From Paenibacillus senegalensis JC66 (GTDB taxonomy: Bacteria; Bacillota; Bacilli; Paenibacillales; NBRC-103111), in assembly GCF_000285515.1 (NCBI RefSeq), contig NZ_HE610959.1, positions 235,312-299,311 of the forward strand: DNA of 64,000 nt, read 5' to 3'. Made by a program: the position numbers and the translations under genes. This document shows positions 7,654 through 16,630 of the stretch, in pieces. Numbering within the stretch: position 1 is the stretch's first letter; every line of letters begins with the position of its first letter. The notes beneath the pieces are model-generated. The model saw nothing but the letters and a program-made list of their open reading frames with translations. It made no database searches and was not told the DNA's origin.

Positions 7654-10600
7654 TTAACTTTCCACTTGCGGGTTGCGGCGGAATTTCATTAAAAATTCAT
7701 ACACTATCGGGACTATCACCAGCGTCAACAGGGTAGAGCTGGTTAGCCCGCCTATAACGGTAACGCCCAGCCCTTTAGAGATCATTCCTCCGCTTTCAAA
7801 GCCAAATGCCAACGGAAGCAATGCACCGATCGTGGCCAGAGCCGTCATCAGTATAGGGCGCAATCGCGTCGCACCAGCCTCGAGCAGCGCTTCGCGTGTG
7901 GTTAAGCCCGCCTGCTCATTATGAATGACCCTGTCGAGCAGTACTATCGCATTCGTAACGACTATGCCGATAAGCATAAGCAGTCCCATCATGGCCGGTA
8001 CGCTTAACGTTTCACCAGCAATCCAAAGCCCGAGCAAGGCGCCGATCGCGGTGAACGGCAGGGAGAAGAGAATGGCAAAGGGGGCCAGTCCGCCACCAAA
8101 TGTAACCACTAAAATAAAGTATACTATCGCAATAGCCGCCAGCATAGCCAGACTTAACTGGTTAAACGTTTCTTCCAGCTGCTCCACCACTCCCCCGAAG
8201 GCAATCGAGACGTCTTCCGGAAGGGACATGGCATCGATTTGCGATTGAATTTTGGCAGAGACCCCGCCGACATCAGATGCTAGAATGTCAGCGGAAACTT
8301 CTACAAACAGTTGACCATTGCGGCGTGTCACGGAGTTAGGAGCGTCCTCCTCTTGAAATACAACCAGTTCACTTAGCGGTATTTCTCCCGCTATAGGAGA
8401 AACTACGGCTGTCTCTAGAATTTGCTCAAGAGAAGAGAAAACTTTATTATCACCGGCCACTACAACATCCAGCTCTCTGCCGTTTTCTTTAATTGTCGTT
8501 ACTGCCTGCTGCTCCCTTTGCGGCATTAGCTCAAGGGCTATTTGGGCTGCAGTCAATCCTAGACCGCTCGCTTTCTCTTGATCAACAACAAGCGTATACT
8601 GCTGCAGCGTTTCCGACATGCTGGTACTGGCCTGATCCAGATCGCCCTCGGCTTCCATTATCTCCATTAACTGCTCCGCCACCGGCTGGATCACTTCCAG
8701 ACTCTCTCCATAAACCTGCAAGGTTAACTTATTATCTCCGAGCCCGCTTGCCATGTCCATTATATTCCACTCCCCGGCTGTGTCAAGCTGCTGCAGCCCC
8801 TCCATCAGCGAGGTCTTAACTTGGTCAAATTCCAGGGTATCATCTGCAAATTGAATATAGAACAAACCGGATCGGGACGTACCCATTCCCATCGGACCTG
8901 CTGCCCCGATAGAAAACTGCATATTAGTAACCTGGTCATTCTCCATTATATATTTTTCTGCCTGCAAAGCGCTTTGCTCAACATCAGACAATAGCTCTCC
9001 AGGTGCTGGCGAATAAGTGACCATCACATATTTCTCTTCCTCCTCCGGAAGGAAGCTGAACCCGACTACATTCATGAGGAATAAGCTTCCGCTCAGAATG
9101 AGAACAGCTGAGCCGAACGTAATGAGCTTATGATTCAATGTCCAATTCAGCAGACGGCGATAGCTGCCGGCTAATTTTCCCGGCTTTTCATCATGGTTGT
9201 GCTTCTTATTCACCCCGCGTTTGAACATGGAATGGGCCATCATCGGCACGATCGTAATCGCTACCAGCAGGGATGCCAGCAGCGCAAATACCATCGTCAA
9301 AGCAAATGGCACGAAAATTTCTCCCACTGGCCCGGTGACGGCTGCTAAAGGAACAAAAACAGCAATCGTTACAATTGTAGAGGACAAGATGGGAATAAAC
9401 ATTTCCCGTGTAGCTTCGCGAATGAGCTCTTTGCCCCTCAGCTTCTCTGATTGAAGTGACATTCGTCTGTAAATATTTTCAATAACGACAATAGAATCAT
9501 CCACAACCCGGCCAATCGCTACGGTCATCGCCCCTAAGGTCATGATATTTAAAGTGATGTCCATCTGCTTAAGGGCGATGATAGCAAGCAGTAAGGAAAG
9601 AGGAATGGAAATCACCGAAATTAGCGTAGTACGGAAGTTTCTTAAAAACAGCAATATGATAATAATCGCGAAAATCCCGCCGAACAAAGCTTTGCTTAAC
9701 ATCGTATGGATGGAATCTTCAATTGGCTTCGCCTGGTCGAGCATTGGAGTCAGGCTGACGCCTTCATGCGATTCGGCGAACAGCTGGGCCGCGTCTTTAA
9801 CCGCATTAACCACATGAACCGTATTGGCGTCAGGCGCCTTAATAACTTGGATCCCAATGGCTTCCTCCCCGTTTAATCTTGAAATGGAATCGGCCTCGCC
9901 AACTATCCGGATCTCGGCAAGCTCCTGCAGCTGAACTGTCGGAATTCCAGCGAGCCCCTCTTGACCAGGTATGACGGGAAAATTGCCAGATGGTATGGGC
10001 TCCGGGTCAGACAAGGCTCCATCCGTCTCCGGCAGTTCGCCTGGCATTTCGGGTGTTTCTGCACCCGCTGCTTGGCCAGGATTCAATTCCATGCCGGGAG
10101 CTTGCCCTTCAGCAGGCATGGAGCCGGGCGCATTACCGCTGCCGGGCATCATCCCTGATGGAGGCTGCCCGATGCCGGCCGAAGGAAGGACTGGAATAGC
10201 TAATGTTCGCAGAGCATCTATAGTCGTTATGTTTCCATCTACGACTACCGCTTTTTCGGATTCATCCAATTCAAACATGCCGAGAGGAATTTGGAGCACC
10301 GAACCTTGAATGACTCCTTTTACGGTTTCTTCATCCAACCCGTACGCCGCCAATTGACCGGAGTCAAACACAAGCTCCACCTTGTCCACATACTGCCCGG
10401 CAATACTAACATCGGCTACACCGTCAATACCTTCCAGCACTGGTCTTACCTGCTGCTCAACTAATTCCGTCAATTCTTCAAGTGTTCTGCCTTCTGCGGA
10501 AAGACCTAATGACACAACCGGAAACGCATTGATATTAATTCTTGAAATTTGCGGCTGCTGTACTCCATCAGGTACAGTCCAGCCAGCGATTGCTTCCCTG

Positions 10601-10926
10601 ATTTCATCCAAAGCTGTATCCATACTCTTCCTAAATTCATATTCCACTTGAATCATGGAGACATTATCCATAGATGTTGAATTTACGGCATTAACCCCGT
10701 TCAAGTTCGTTATTCTTTGTTCCAGCGGTATAGATACTTTATTCGCCACATCTTCCGGAGTGGCTCCTGGGTATACAGTCGTAATCGTAATAGCTGGAAT
10801 TTCAATATCCGGCAGCATTTCTTGATTCATCTTGAAGCCGGAGTAAATCCCAGTTACGGTCACAATAATTGTAAGCAGCCAAATGGCAAATTTATTTTTT
10901 AGCGAAAAGTTGATGATCCCCTTCAT
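7654..10926 (-). CDS. RND family efflux transporter (SwrC/AcrB-like)
   Basis: 1090 aa inner-membrane RND pump. It opens with the first transmembrane helix (residues 10-30), then PNxxxP-type sequence (QEMLPDIEIPAITI). The central membrane domain shows the GRVVDDSIVVIENI motif with its paired aspartates, the proton-relay element of the family. The size and TetR neighbour fit Gram-positive SwrC/YerP, a surfactin and lipopeptide exporter. Residues about 249-330 form an unusual Pro/Gly/Met/Glu-rich stretch within the extracytoplasmic region, absent from typical family members as I know them. No membrane-fusion protein or outer-membrane partner is encoded nearby. Confidence 0.93.
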   Translation of the reverse strand: MKGIINFSLKNKFAIWLLTIIVTVTGIYSGFKMNQEMLPDIEIPAITITTVYPGATPEDVANKVSIPLEQRITNLNGVNAVNSTSMDNVSMIQVEYEFRKSMDTALDEIREAIAGWTVPDGVQQPQISRININAFPVVSLGLSAEGRTLEELTELVEQQVRPVLEGIDGVADVSIAGQYVDKVELVFDSGQLAAYGLDEETVKGVIQGSVLQIPLGMFELDESEKAVVVDGNITTIDALRTLAIPVLPSAGIGQPPSGMMPGSGNAPGSMPAEGQAPGMELNPGQAAGAETPEMPGELPETDGALSDPEPIPSGNFPVIPGQEGLAGIPTVQLQELAEIRIVGEADSISRLNGEEAIGIQVIKAPDANTVHVVNAVKDAAQLFAESHEGVSLTPMLDQAKPIEDSIHTMLSKALFGGIFAIIIILLFLRNFRTTLISVISIPLSLLLAIIALKQMDITLNIMTLGAMTVAIGRVVDDSIVVIENIYRRMSLQSEKLRGKELIREATREMFIPILSSTIVTIAVFVPLAAVTGPVGEIFVPFALTMVFALLASLLVAITIVPMMAHSMFKRGVNKKHNHDEKPGKLAGSYRRLLNWTLNHKLITFGSAVLILSGSLFLMNVVGFSFLPEEEEKYVMVTYSPAPGELLSDVEQSALQAEKYIMENDQVTNMQFSIGAAGPMGMGTSRSGLFYIQFADDTLEFDQVKTSLMEGLQQLDTAGEWNIMDMASGLGDNKLTLQVYGESLEVIQPVAEQLMEIMEAEGDLDQASTSMSETLQQYTLVVDQEKASGLGLTAAQIALELMPQREQQAVTTIKENGRELDVVVAGDNKVFSSLEQILETAVVSPIAGEIPLSELVVFQEEDAPNSVTRRNGQLFVEVSADILASDVGGVSAKIQSQIDAMSLPEDVSIAFGGVVEQLEETFNQLSLAMLAAIAIVYFILVVTFGGGLAPFAILFSLPFTAIGALLGLWIAGETLSVPAMMGLLMLIGIVVTNAIVLLDRVIHNEQAGLTTREALLEAGATRLRPILMTALATIGALLPLAFGFESGGMISKGLGVTVIGGLTSSTLLTLVIVPIVYEFLMKFRRNPQVES

Positions 10927-10965
10927 GCTGTCTATTCACTCCTGTACACTTAGTTTAATTCGTTT

Positions 10966-11015
10966 TGACCATTCGGTCATTTTATATAAATATATATGAC
11001 TGTATAGTCAAAAAC
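10966..11015 (-). promoter_or_regulatory. Promoter with two palindromic operators for the RND-tetR operon
   Basis: On the minus strand there is a -35 TTGACT (11011-11006), a 17-bp spacer and a -10 TATATA (10988-10983). Two 14-bp palindromes with TGAC arms flank it: TGACTGTATAGTCA at 10997-11010, overlapping the -35 and spacer, and TGACCATTCGGTCA at 10966-10979, just downstream of the -10. Their centres are 31 bp apart, three helical turns. This is how a TetR-type repressor would block both RNA polymerase binding and escape. The likely ligand is the TetR encoded at the end of the operon. Confidence 0.75.
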
Positions 11016-11111
11016 AAGTTAGCCTACATATGCCATCCTTCAGCTGGGCTAATGCCGTGTCCTTCACCCTTGTGAATCATATCGTAATGGTAACAAGGGA
11101 GTTGATGACCT

Positions 11112-11744
11112 ATGGTCAGAACAATCACAAACCTAAATGCAAGCAGGAGTAATAAACACCGCAACCTAGTTACTGTCAGCCTTTTACAAGCGACCGCACG
11201 CAGTATGCTGCCGTTCTATAGCAAAATTGCCCGCTGTCCCCGGTTTTCGAAACGGTGGGCGAAGTCCGTGCGCAAAGCCAATTTGAATAAATTGGAAATT
11301 CTGTTCAAAAAAGCAGCGCCAAAAGCAGCCAAAAGAGCATCGCTCGGCGTAAACGGAATCGGATACTACGTTCATTTTCCAGCAAAAGCACCTATTGACG
11401 AATACGTAAATGCCACTTCAATCCGTCCCGGCACGGTACAATTTTATTTTAATGCCAAAGCCCATTCCTTGATTGCAAGGGCGATCCTGCCACTGTACGT
11501 GCAGCTGGCATGCAATCGCTGCTTTGCTAGAGAGGTTGTCAAAGCCATTCAATCAGGAAATAAAGGACGTTTGGCACAACTAATCCGCCGTTATGTGAAA
11601 GCCTGCGCGCTGCAATCCGTTTGTATAGCAAACTCCGGTTTCTCTCTTGGCTTTGTATTTCCATTCAGCCCGTATAAGGTATACAACGAATTTTTTAGGG
11701 AATCCCTGAGATTCAGACGACCTGCACAAAGAAAAAAGCCTTAA
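11112..11744 (+). CDS. Unrecognised basic protein with two internal repeats
   Basis: 210 aa, rich in Arg/Lys, with AAGGGAG ten bases before the ATG. I do not recognise a family. The protein seems to contain two copies of a module of about 80 residues. Each begins ARSMLPFYSKIA or ARAILPLYVQLA, continues through a helix with a KxNxxxL-type pattern, and ends in a hydrophobic aromatic stretch (NGIGYYVHFPAKAP or NSGFSLGFVFPFSP). It has no clear signal peptide. It lies divergently from the RND operon with its own ribosome site. Gene status is supported by codon-level coherence and the duplication; the function is unknown. Confidence 0.7.
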   Translation: MVRTITNLNASRSNKHRNLVTVSLLQATARSMLPFYSKIARCPRFSKRWAKSVRKANLNKLEILFKKAAPKAAKRASLGVNGIGYYVHFPAKAPIDEYVNATSIRPGTVQFYFNAKAHSLIARAILPLYVQLACNRCFAREVVKAIQSGNKGRLAQLIRRYVKACALQSVCIANSGFSLGFVFPFSPYKVYNEFFRESLRFRRPAQRKKP

Positions 11745-11862
11745 AAGACCCCGCTCCTTCCGGTATCCGCTTAATCAGCCAGGGCGGCCTCATGCTTGCT
11801 GTCTCCTGGGCTATGCTATAGAGTAGAAGTTGATAACCAGGAAACGGAGGGAGTGTATTTAC

Positions 11863-12612
11863 GTGAATCTATTTGTAGTTACGGGGGCTTCGAGAGGGCT
11901 TGGGCACGCTATAGCCCGCAGGCTTTTACTGCCGGGGAATTATGTAATTGGGCTATCCCGGAGTTCATCAGAGCAATTGAGTAAGGAAGCGTCACTATCA
12001 GGAGCCCGCTATGAATCTGTAGAGGTCGATTTAAGTCGTGTGGATTCCTTGGCAGATCAGATGGAACAAATCCTGCAGAAGGCCGCTGTGGAATCATTAA
12101 AGAGCGCCTGTCTTATCAATAACGCCGGAGTGCTGTCTCCGACGGGTCCTATTGAAAACGCCCCAGCAGAAGAGATCGCTTACCATATGCAGGTAAACTT
12201 GACAGCCCCCATCATCCTGTCTTCTTCCTTTATTCATAATACGGAAGCCTGGGAAGTTCCAAAAACGATTATGAATATTTCGTCCGGCGCCGGCCGGAAG
12301 CCTTATTCCGGCTGGAGCAGCTACTGCGCCTCCAAAGCAGGGCTGGATCATTTTACAAGATGTGTCGGGTTGGAGCAGCAGGATAAGCCTTATGGAGTAC
12401 GCATGATCTCTGTAGCACCAGGAGTCATTGATACCGATATGCAGAGTTATATCCGTTCGCTTAGCGAACAAGATTTTCCCCAAAAAGAAAGGTTCATTCA
12501 ATTGAAAGAGCAGGGTCAGCTCAGCTCGCCTGAAGATGCGGCGGACAAGCTGCTCAAGCTCTTGAACAGCGGAGATTATGGCCATGGAGACATTCTGGAT
12601 GTAAGGCAATGA
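11863..12612 (+). CDS. Short-chain dehydrogenase, YueD (benzil reductase)-like
   Basis: 249 aa classical SDR. It starts at a GTG (11863), nine bases after GGAGGGAG, which places the cofactor motif TGASRGLG at residue 7; the longer in-frame ATG at 11830 lacks a ribosome site. It has NNAG (in LINNAGVLSP), the catalytic serine in NISSGAG, and YCASK as the YxxxK motif. The order INNAG, NLTAPI, NISSGAGRKPY, GWSSYCASKAGLDHFTR and SVAPGVIDTDMQ matches B. subtilis YueD closely, an NADPH-dependent benzil reductase of uncertain natural substrate. Confidence 0.9.
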   Translation: MNLFVVTGASRGLGHAIARRLLLPGNYVIGLSRSSSEQLSKEASLSGARYESVEVDLSRVDSLADQMEQILQKAAVESLKSACLINNAGVLSPTGPIENAPAEEIAYHMQVNLTAPIILSSSFIHNTEAWEVPKTIMNISSGAGRKPYSGWSSYCASKAGLDHFTRCVGLEQQDKPYGVRMISVAPGVIDTDMQSYIRSLSEQDFPQKERFIQLKEQGQLSSPEDAADKLLKLLNSGDYGHGDILDVRQ

Positions 12613-12699
12613 ACAGCATAACCATCAGTCCAGATGCCACATCTTCGATGCCGAAAAGGGCATTTTCGGGCATTCCGAAACATATAGATGTTTACTTTC

Positions 12700-12727
12700 A
12701 AACAGAAAAGCCGGCAATTAGCCGGCT
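12700..12727 (-). terminator. Rho-independent terminator of the HD hydrolase gene
   Basis: On the minus strand AGCCGGC and GCCGGCT form a seven-base-pair stem with a five-base loop, followed by TTTTCTGTTT. The stem overlaps the last codons of the HD gene. Confidence 0.75.
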
Positions 12728-13377
12728 CCATTCCATTCCTTATGGAATTGTTCCAAGTATTGAAGCATATATTGATGCCGCTGCTCCGCGATTTCTCGGC
12801 CTGTTTGGGTGTTGATCAAATTTTTTAATTTGAGCAGCTTCTCATAAAAATGGTTGATGGCTGTAGTATGTTCAGAACGATATTGCTGAGGGGTCATTTG
12901 GTCACGCGGAGGAAGTCCGGGATCATGAATCGGATGGCCTTTGACTCCCGCGTACAAAAACGTGCGGGCAATCGCTATCGCCCCAATCGCATCCAAGCGG
13001 TCAGCGTCCTGCACGATCTGTCCTTCTAATGTGCGTAAAGAAGGATTGTTTCCTCCGTTATAAGGCATATAAGTAATAATGTACATAATCGGATTGCTCT
13101 GCTCTTCCGGAACCTGCAAATGCTCCAGCCACTGCTTAACCTTATCTAATCCGCTTTGTTTGTCTATGTTTAATTTTTCATCGGCGACATCGTGAAGCAG
13201 TGCGGCCATCCGGCACAGGAACAAGTCCCCGCCTTCACGCTCTACCAAATATTCCGTCATTCGCAGCACTCTTTCGATATGCCACCAGTCATGTCCCGTC
13301 TTATCTGCGCCCAGCTCTTCCTTAACAAATAATTCGGTACGTCTCAGCCAGTCCTGCTGGCTATTCTCTCTACTCAA
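12718..13377 (-). CDS. HD domain metal-dependent phosphohydrolase (YedJ-like)
   Basis: 219 aa. Metal-binding residues of the HD superfamily are visible: HDWWHIERV near residue 28, ALLHDVADEK near residue 64, and IVQDADRLDAIGAIA near residue 125. This pattern fits the YedJ/YpgQ branch, which includes nucleotide pyrophosphohydrolases. The start is a TTG at 13377, preceded by GAGGGGG eight bases upstream. The 3' end carries its own terminator. The substrate is not determined by sequence. Confidence 0.9.
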   Translation of the reverse strand: MSRENSQQDWLRRTELFVKEELGADKTGHDWWHIERVLRMTEYLVEREGGDLFLCRMAALLHDVADEKLNIDKQSGLDKVKQWLEHLQVPEEQSNPIMYIITYMPYNGGNNPSLRTLEGQIVQDADRLDAIGAIAIARTFLYAGVKGHPIHDPGLPPRDQMTPQQYRSEHTTAINHFYEKLLKLKNLINTQTGREIAEQRHQYMLQYLEQFHKEWNGAG

Positions 13378-13411
13378 AAGTTTGGCCCCCTCGCATTCAG
13401 CTAATGTTAAA

Positions 13412-13729
13412 CTACCAATTCCATTTATGATTACCGAGTCCCAGCTTCACAAGCAAGGCATTCCATATGGACATAGATTCACTTTGCAGCGATTCAATGG
13501 TACATTCCGAATCGGGCGGGTATTTTAATTCCTCGGCTTTAGATAGTGTCGATTCCCCCAGATTGTTCGTAACATCTGCAGCCTCGAAGCAAACCGGCGT
13601 AATATAAAACTTGTGAGTATGCTCCAGAATAACTCTCGTATCTCCAGGCGGATTGACCGGCACTGGTATAACGACTAATGCAATCAGCACTACAAACACC
13701 GCAATAAGCAGATAGTGTCCTTTTTTCAT
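13412..13729 (-). CDS. Small membrane-anchored protein of unknown function
   Basis: 105 aa from the ATG at 13729, which has TGGAG six bases upstream. An N-terminal hydrophobic segment (YLLIAVFVVLIALVVIP, residues 6-22) should act as a signal anchor. The rest, about 80 residues, is outside the membrane and contains two cysteines (TPVCFEAA and DSECTIES). It ends in a Trp-rich tail. I do not recognise a family. It lies 34 bp upstream of the HD hydrolase gene and may be co-transcribed with it. Confidence 0.7.
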   Translation of the reverse strand: MKKGHYLLIAVFVVLIALVVIPVPVNPPGDTRVILEHTHKFYITPVCFEAADVTNNLGESTLSKAEELKYPPDSECTIESLQSESMSIWNALLVKLGLGNHKWNW

Positions 13730-13947
13730 TCCATGCTCCACTCCAATATTTATTATCATGATAGGCTGGCGACCGGATTGCGGCCTATCACTCTACCGTT
13801 ATTTTCAAGGTAGGCGCTACTTTTGTCAACTTTTCCAGGTTTGATTTTTTTGCGCGGCAAATTAAGGTATACTAGTAAAATGAGAAATCTTCTATCTATT
13901 ACATTTATTCCATCGAATGGATTATCATTATAAAACGGAGGTTCGCC

Positions 13948-14571
13948 ATGCATCCTTTTCTCCAGCCTTTAAGCCGAACATTCGTCCCAACCGGCGATTT
14001 ACAGCAGGATGTGACTGCTTTTTTATCCGCTAATGGCTGCCCCAATACTGCCCGCCACTCAATAGCCGTGGGCGAACAAGCCCGAAAGCTCGCGCTCCAG
14101 TTCGGATTCGACCCGGATCAAGCTGCTGCTGCCGGTTACTTACATGATATTAGCGCGGTATTCCCTAATGCGGAACGGATCGAAGCCGCTGAAGCTCTGC
14201 AGATAGATTTGTTAGATGAAGAGTTAATCTTCCCTATGATTATTCATCAGAAACTATCCAAGCCTATGGCCAGAGATCTGTTTAATATACATGATGCGAA
14301 GGTGCTCCAGGCTGTAGAATGCCATACCACTTTGCGGGCACATTCATCTAAGCTTGACCGGATCTTGTTTGTGGCAGACAAAATAGCCTGGGATCAAGAG
14401 GGGACTCCCCCTTACATAGATGACTTGATGAGCGGATTGGAGCAATCCTTGGAGCATGCCGCCCTCGCCTATCTGAAATTTTTATGGGACCGCAAAGAGC
14501 AGCTGAAGGTGCTGCATCCTTGGGCCGAGGCTGGGTATAAGGAGCTGGCCAGCTGCTGCGCTTCACAATAA
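13948..14571 (+). CDS. HD domain hydrolase, YqeK-like
   Basis: 207 aa with ACGGAGG at a good distance before the ATG. HD residues appear as RHSIAVGEQA (about 31), AGYLHDISAVFP (about 65) and the later FVADKIAWDQ (about 137), the layout of the YqeK family. YqeK proteins symmetrically hydrolyse diadenosine tetraphosphate to two ADP. In B. subtilis yqeK sits next to nadD; here it is alone, so it may be a second paralogue. Confidence 0.85.
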   Translation: MHPFLQPLSRTFVPTGDLQQDVTAFLSANGCPNTARHSIAVGEQARKLALQFGFDPDQAAAAGYLHDISAVFPNAERIEAAEALQIDLLDEELIFPMIIHQKLSKPMARDLFNIHDAKVLQAVECHTTLRAHSSKLDRILFVADKIAWDQEGTPPYIDDLMSGLEQSLEHAALAYLKFLWDRKEQLKVLHPWAEAGYKELASCCASQ

Positions 14572-14774
14572 TGGGAGTTAATACAACCCGGCTTGTAGCC
14601 CGCATACCCGTATAGTGCCGATTATCTTGGTTAAGGAAGAGGAAAAAGGGTTATAGATTTGGATAGGGCTCCGGATGGTTTGAGCTTTTATGCCTGCATA
14701 ACCCTGTTCCCGGCTATACAGACGCACCATTTTACTAGTAATAGAGGATTCGTATTTTCGAAAGAGGTATAGAC

Positions 14775-15689
14775 ATGAAAAACAAATGGTACAGCACTTT
14801 GATCTTTATCCTGTTGGTGACAACCATTCTGGCTCCATTGAGCCATGCCGCACCTGCTCAAACCGTTTCCGTTAACGTGGAAGGCAAGGCTATTACCTTT
14901 ACTTCCTTGGCACCGGTCCGTACAACGGAAGGCAGAGTTCTCGTGCCTTTAAGAGCACTGGCCGAACGCTTGGGCGGTAAAGTAACCTGGAACAATACGT
15001 ACCGCTCGGTTGTCGTAGAAACCGCTGATGTATCACTTGAGGTGTCTATCGATTCGGTATATGTGCAAAGAACGCATCTGGACTCATCAGACGTGCCGGT
15101 ATCACGTGTCGCGAAGCTCGATGCAGCGCCAATTCTGATTAATGAGAACACGTTCATTCCCTTGCGGGCAGTGGCTGAATTTTTAGGTTATACGGTCAAG
15201 TGGAATGAACAAACCAAAACAGCTTCCTTAACTTATACCGGACTGGCAGATACCGAGCTATCCTATGTAGAATATCCTTTGCTGGGAGATTCCAAGCAGC
15301 TGTCAGCGCCAGAGCTTGATGTCTTTTTTCTGACCAATGAACTGCGTGCCAAACATTCCGCCCCAAAACCGTTAGGCCTGCATGTAGAGCTCAGCAAGGT
15401 GGCCCGGGAAAAATCAAAGGATATGAATGACCACCAATACTTCAGTCATACTTCTCCAACCTACGGCACTCCATTTGAAATGATGGAAAGCTTCGGTTTC
15501 TATTATAAAGCGGCTGGGGAAAATCTCGCTATGGGTTATCCGACCGCTGCCCGTGCCATACAAGGCTGGGAAGAAAGCCCCGGTCATTTGGATAACATTT
15601 TGTCAAACAGCTTTGAATATGTAGGCGTCGGTTATTATAATGGCGATAGTACGTATTGGACCCAGCACTTTTTTACAGGCTTGCCTTAG
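14775..15689 (+). CDS. Exported copper-amine-oxidase-N plus CAP (SCP/YkwD) domain protein
   Basis: 304 aa. Residues 1-25 form a signal peptide ending near SHAAPAQ. A stalk domain of the 'copper amine oxidase N-terminal' type follows (residues about 30-150), with its two typical VPLRALAERLGGKVTW and IPLRAVAEFLGYTVKW halves. These domains are common in Paenibacillus surface proteins. The C-terminal half is a CAP domain: LTNELRAKH, SKDMNDHQYFSH, AGENLAMGY and GHLDNILSN, like B. subtilis YkwD. It acts outside the cell, probably at the wall. A strong hairpin follows the gene. Confidence 0.92.
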   Translation: MKNKWYSTLIFILLVTTILAPLSHAAPAQTVSVNVEGKAITFTSLAPVRTTEGRVLVPLRALAERLGGKVTWNNTYRSVVVETADVSLEVSIDSVYVQRTHLDSSDVPVSRVAKLDAAPILINENTFIPLRAVAEFLGYTVKWNEQTKTASLTYTGLADTELSYVEYPLLGDSKQLSAPELDVFFLTNELRAKHSAPKPLGLHVELSKVAREKSKDMNDHQYFSHTSPTYGTPFEMMESFGFYYKAAGENLAMGYPTAARAIQGWEESPGHLDNILSNSFEYVGVGYYNGDSTYWTQHFFTGLP

Positions 15690-15734
15690 ATCACGGGACA
15701 GCTATACCCATAAATATAATTAACATCTTAAAGT

Positions 15735-15782
15735 CAACACCCAAGAATGTTGAATCTACGGCATTCTTGGGTGTTGATTTTC
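15735..15782 (+). terminator. Terminator after the CAP-domain gene
   Basis: A perfect 15-bp stem (CAACACCCAAGAATG with its complement at 15762-15776) with a 12-base loop, followed by ATTTTCT. It lies between convergent genes and may serve both directions, although the T-tract is short. Confidence 0.7.
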
Positions 15783-15822
15783 TATGGTATCGCACTAAAA
15801 AACTTCTTTTTGGACAGGCTGT

Positions 15823-16233
15823 TCATTTAAATGGTTCTTCTGATTCGACTCCGTAATCTTGACTTAGAGCTCTCAGTTCCTGTAAGCACCGCTCGGAAAA
15901 GCGAATGGTCTTCTCTAACTGCTCCATTTCCTGTTTTACCGCCTCTTTGAGGGATGTGTGATAGTCTGGAATGCTGCCGGAGTACGGCTTGCACGTTCCA
16001 ACCGGCATCAGTGCAATCTCTTGAAAGGCCAGTGCTCTTCGCTGGTGAAAAAAAGCGACATCCGGGTTATGGGGAGAATGCAGGTTGCCCTGCTCTGGGT
16101 GCTTTACCACCGCTTGAATTTGCACAGCCGCCTTGCTCCGATCCGGATTCCAATCGACAATGGTCCCTAAGTAAACCCCCGTTTTGTATTCAGCAATTAC
16201 GGTTTGACCGATCTCAAACGAATCCGTTACCAC
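15823..16233 (-). CDS. kapB: Sporulation phosphorelay protein KapB
   Basis: 136 aa starting at a GTG (16233) with AGGAGG eight bases upstream. The sequence follows KapB along its length: an SH3-like N-terminus (EYKTGVYLGTIVDW), VVKHPEQGNLHSPHNPDVAFFHQRRALA, MPVGTCKPYSGSIPDY, and a helical tail. In B. subtilis KapB is needed for KinB-dependent signalling into the Spo0 phosphorelay. No kinB lies nearby. It supports a spore-forming host. Confidence 0.88.
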   Translation of the reverse strand: MVTDSFEIGQTVIAEYKTGVYLGTIVDWNPDRSKAAVQIQAVVKHPEQGNLHSPHNPDVAFFHQRRALAFQEIALMPVGTCKPYSGSIPDYHTSLKEAVKQEMEQLEKTIRFSERCLQELRALSQDYGVESEEPFK

Positions 16234-16309
16234 TTTTGTTTCCTCCTGTCGTTCACGTCAATATTTCACTATACAGCCCGCCATGCCGCATGAGCTTCAG
16301 CGATGCGCA

Positions 16310-16630
16310 TTAGGCATCCGCGCTCCACGGCTTTAAAAATCGATAAAGCTCATCAACCGCTTGCATCCGATAGAGCATGTCGGTTAAACGTCCCTCGGAA
16401 ACGATGGCGATACACGGAACCGAACGGATCTCATAGCGCCGGACCAGCTCCGGGGCAAAGTTGATATTGCATTTGAAGAAAGGCAAGCCGCTCAAAGCAG
16501 TCTCAGCCACGTGCAGCATTCGTTCAGCCAGTCGGCATGTTCCGCAGAAGGGAGTATGAAAAAAAACGACTGCTGTCCTCCCTGAAGCCAATAAACGATT
16601 TTGAATAAATGACTCGGATGCCTCAATCAT
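16310..16630 (-). CDS. Thioredoxin-like protein
   Basis: 106 aa. The redox motif CGTC (Cys29, Cys32) sits after a beta strand (AVVFFHTPF), and the cis-proline loop appears as IRSVPCIAI. The length fits a single thioredoxin fold without a signal peptide, so it is cytoplasmic. The ATG overlaps the stop of the upstream DUF6483 gene (ATGA), so the two are translated together. Confidence 0.88.
   Translation of the reverse strand: MIEASESFIQNRLLASGRTAVVFFHTPFCGTCRLAERMLHVAETALSGLPFFKCNINFAPELVRRYEIRSVPCIAIVSEGRLTDMLYRMQAVDELYRFLKPWSADA

Noticed and set aside
12097-12609. 170-aa minus-strand open frame
   Set aside because: Antisense to the YueD-like reductase, whose motifs are unambiguous.
13756-13953. 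65-aa minus-strand frame between the membrane protein and the YqeK-like gene
   Set aside because: No ribosome site or family, and it covers the upstream region of the YqeK-like gene.
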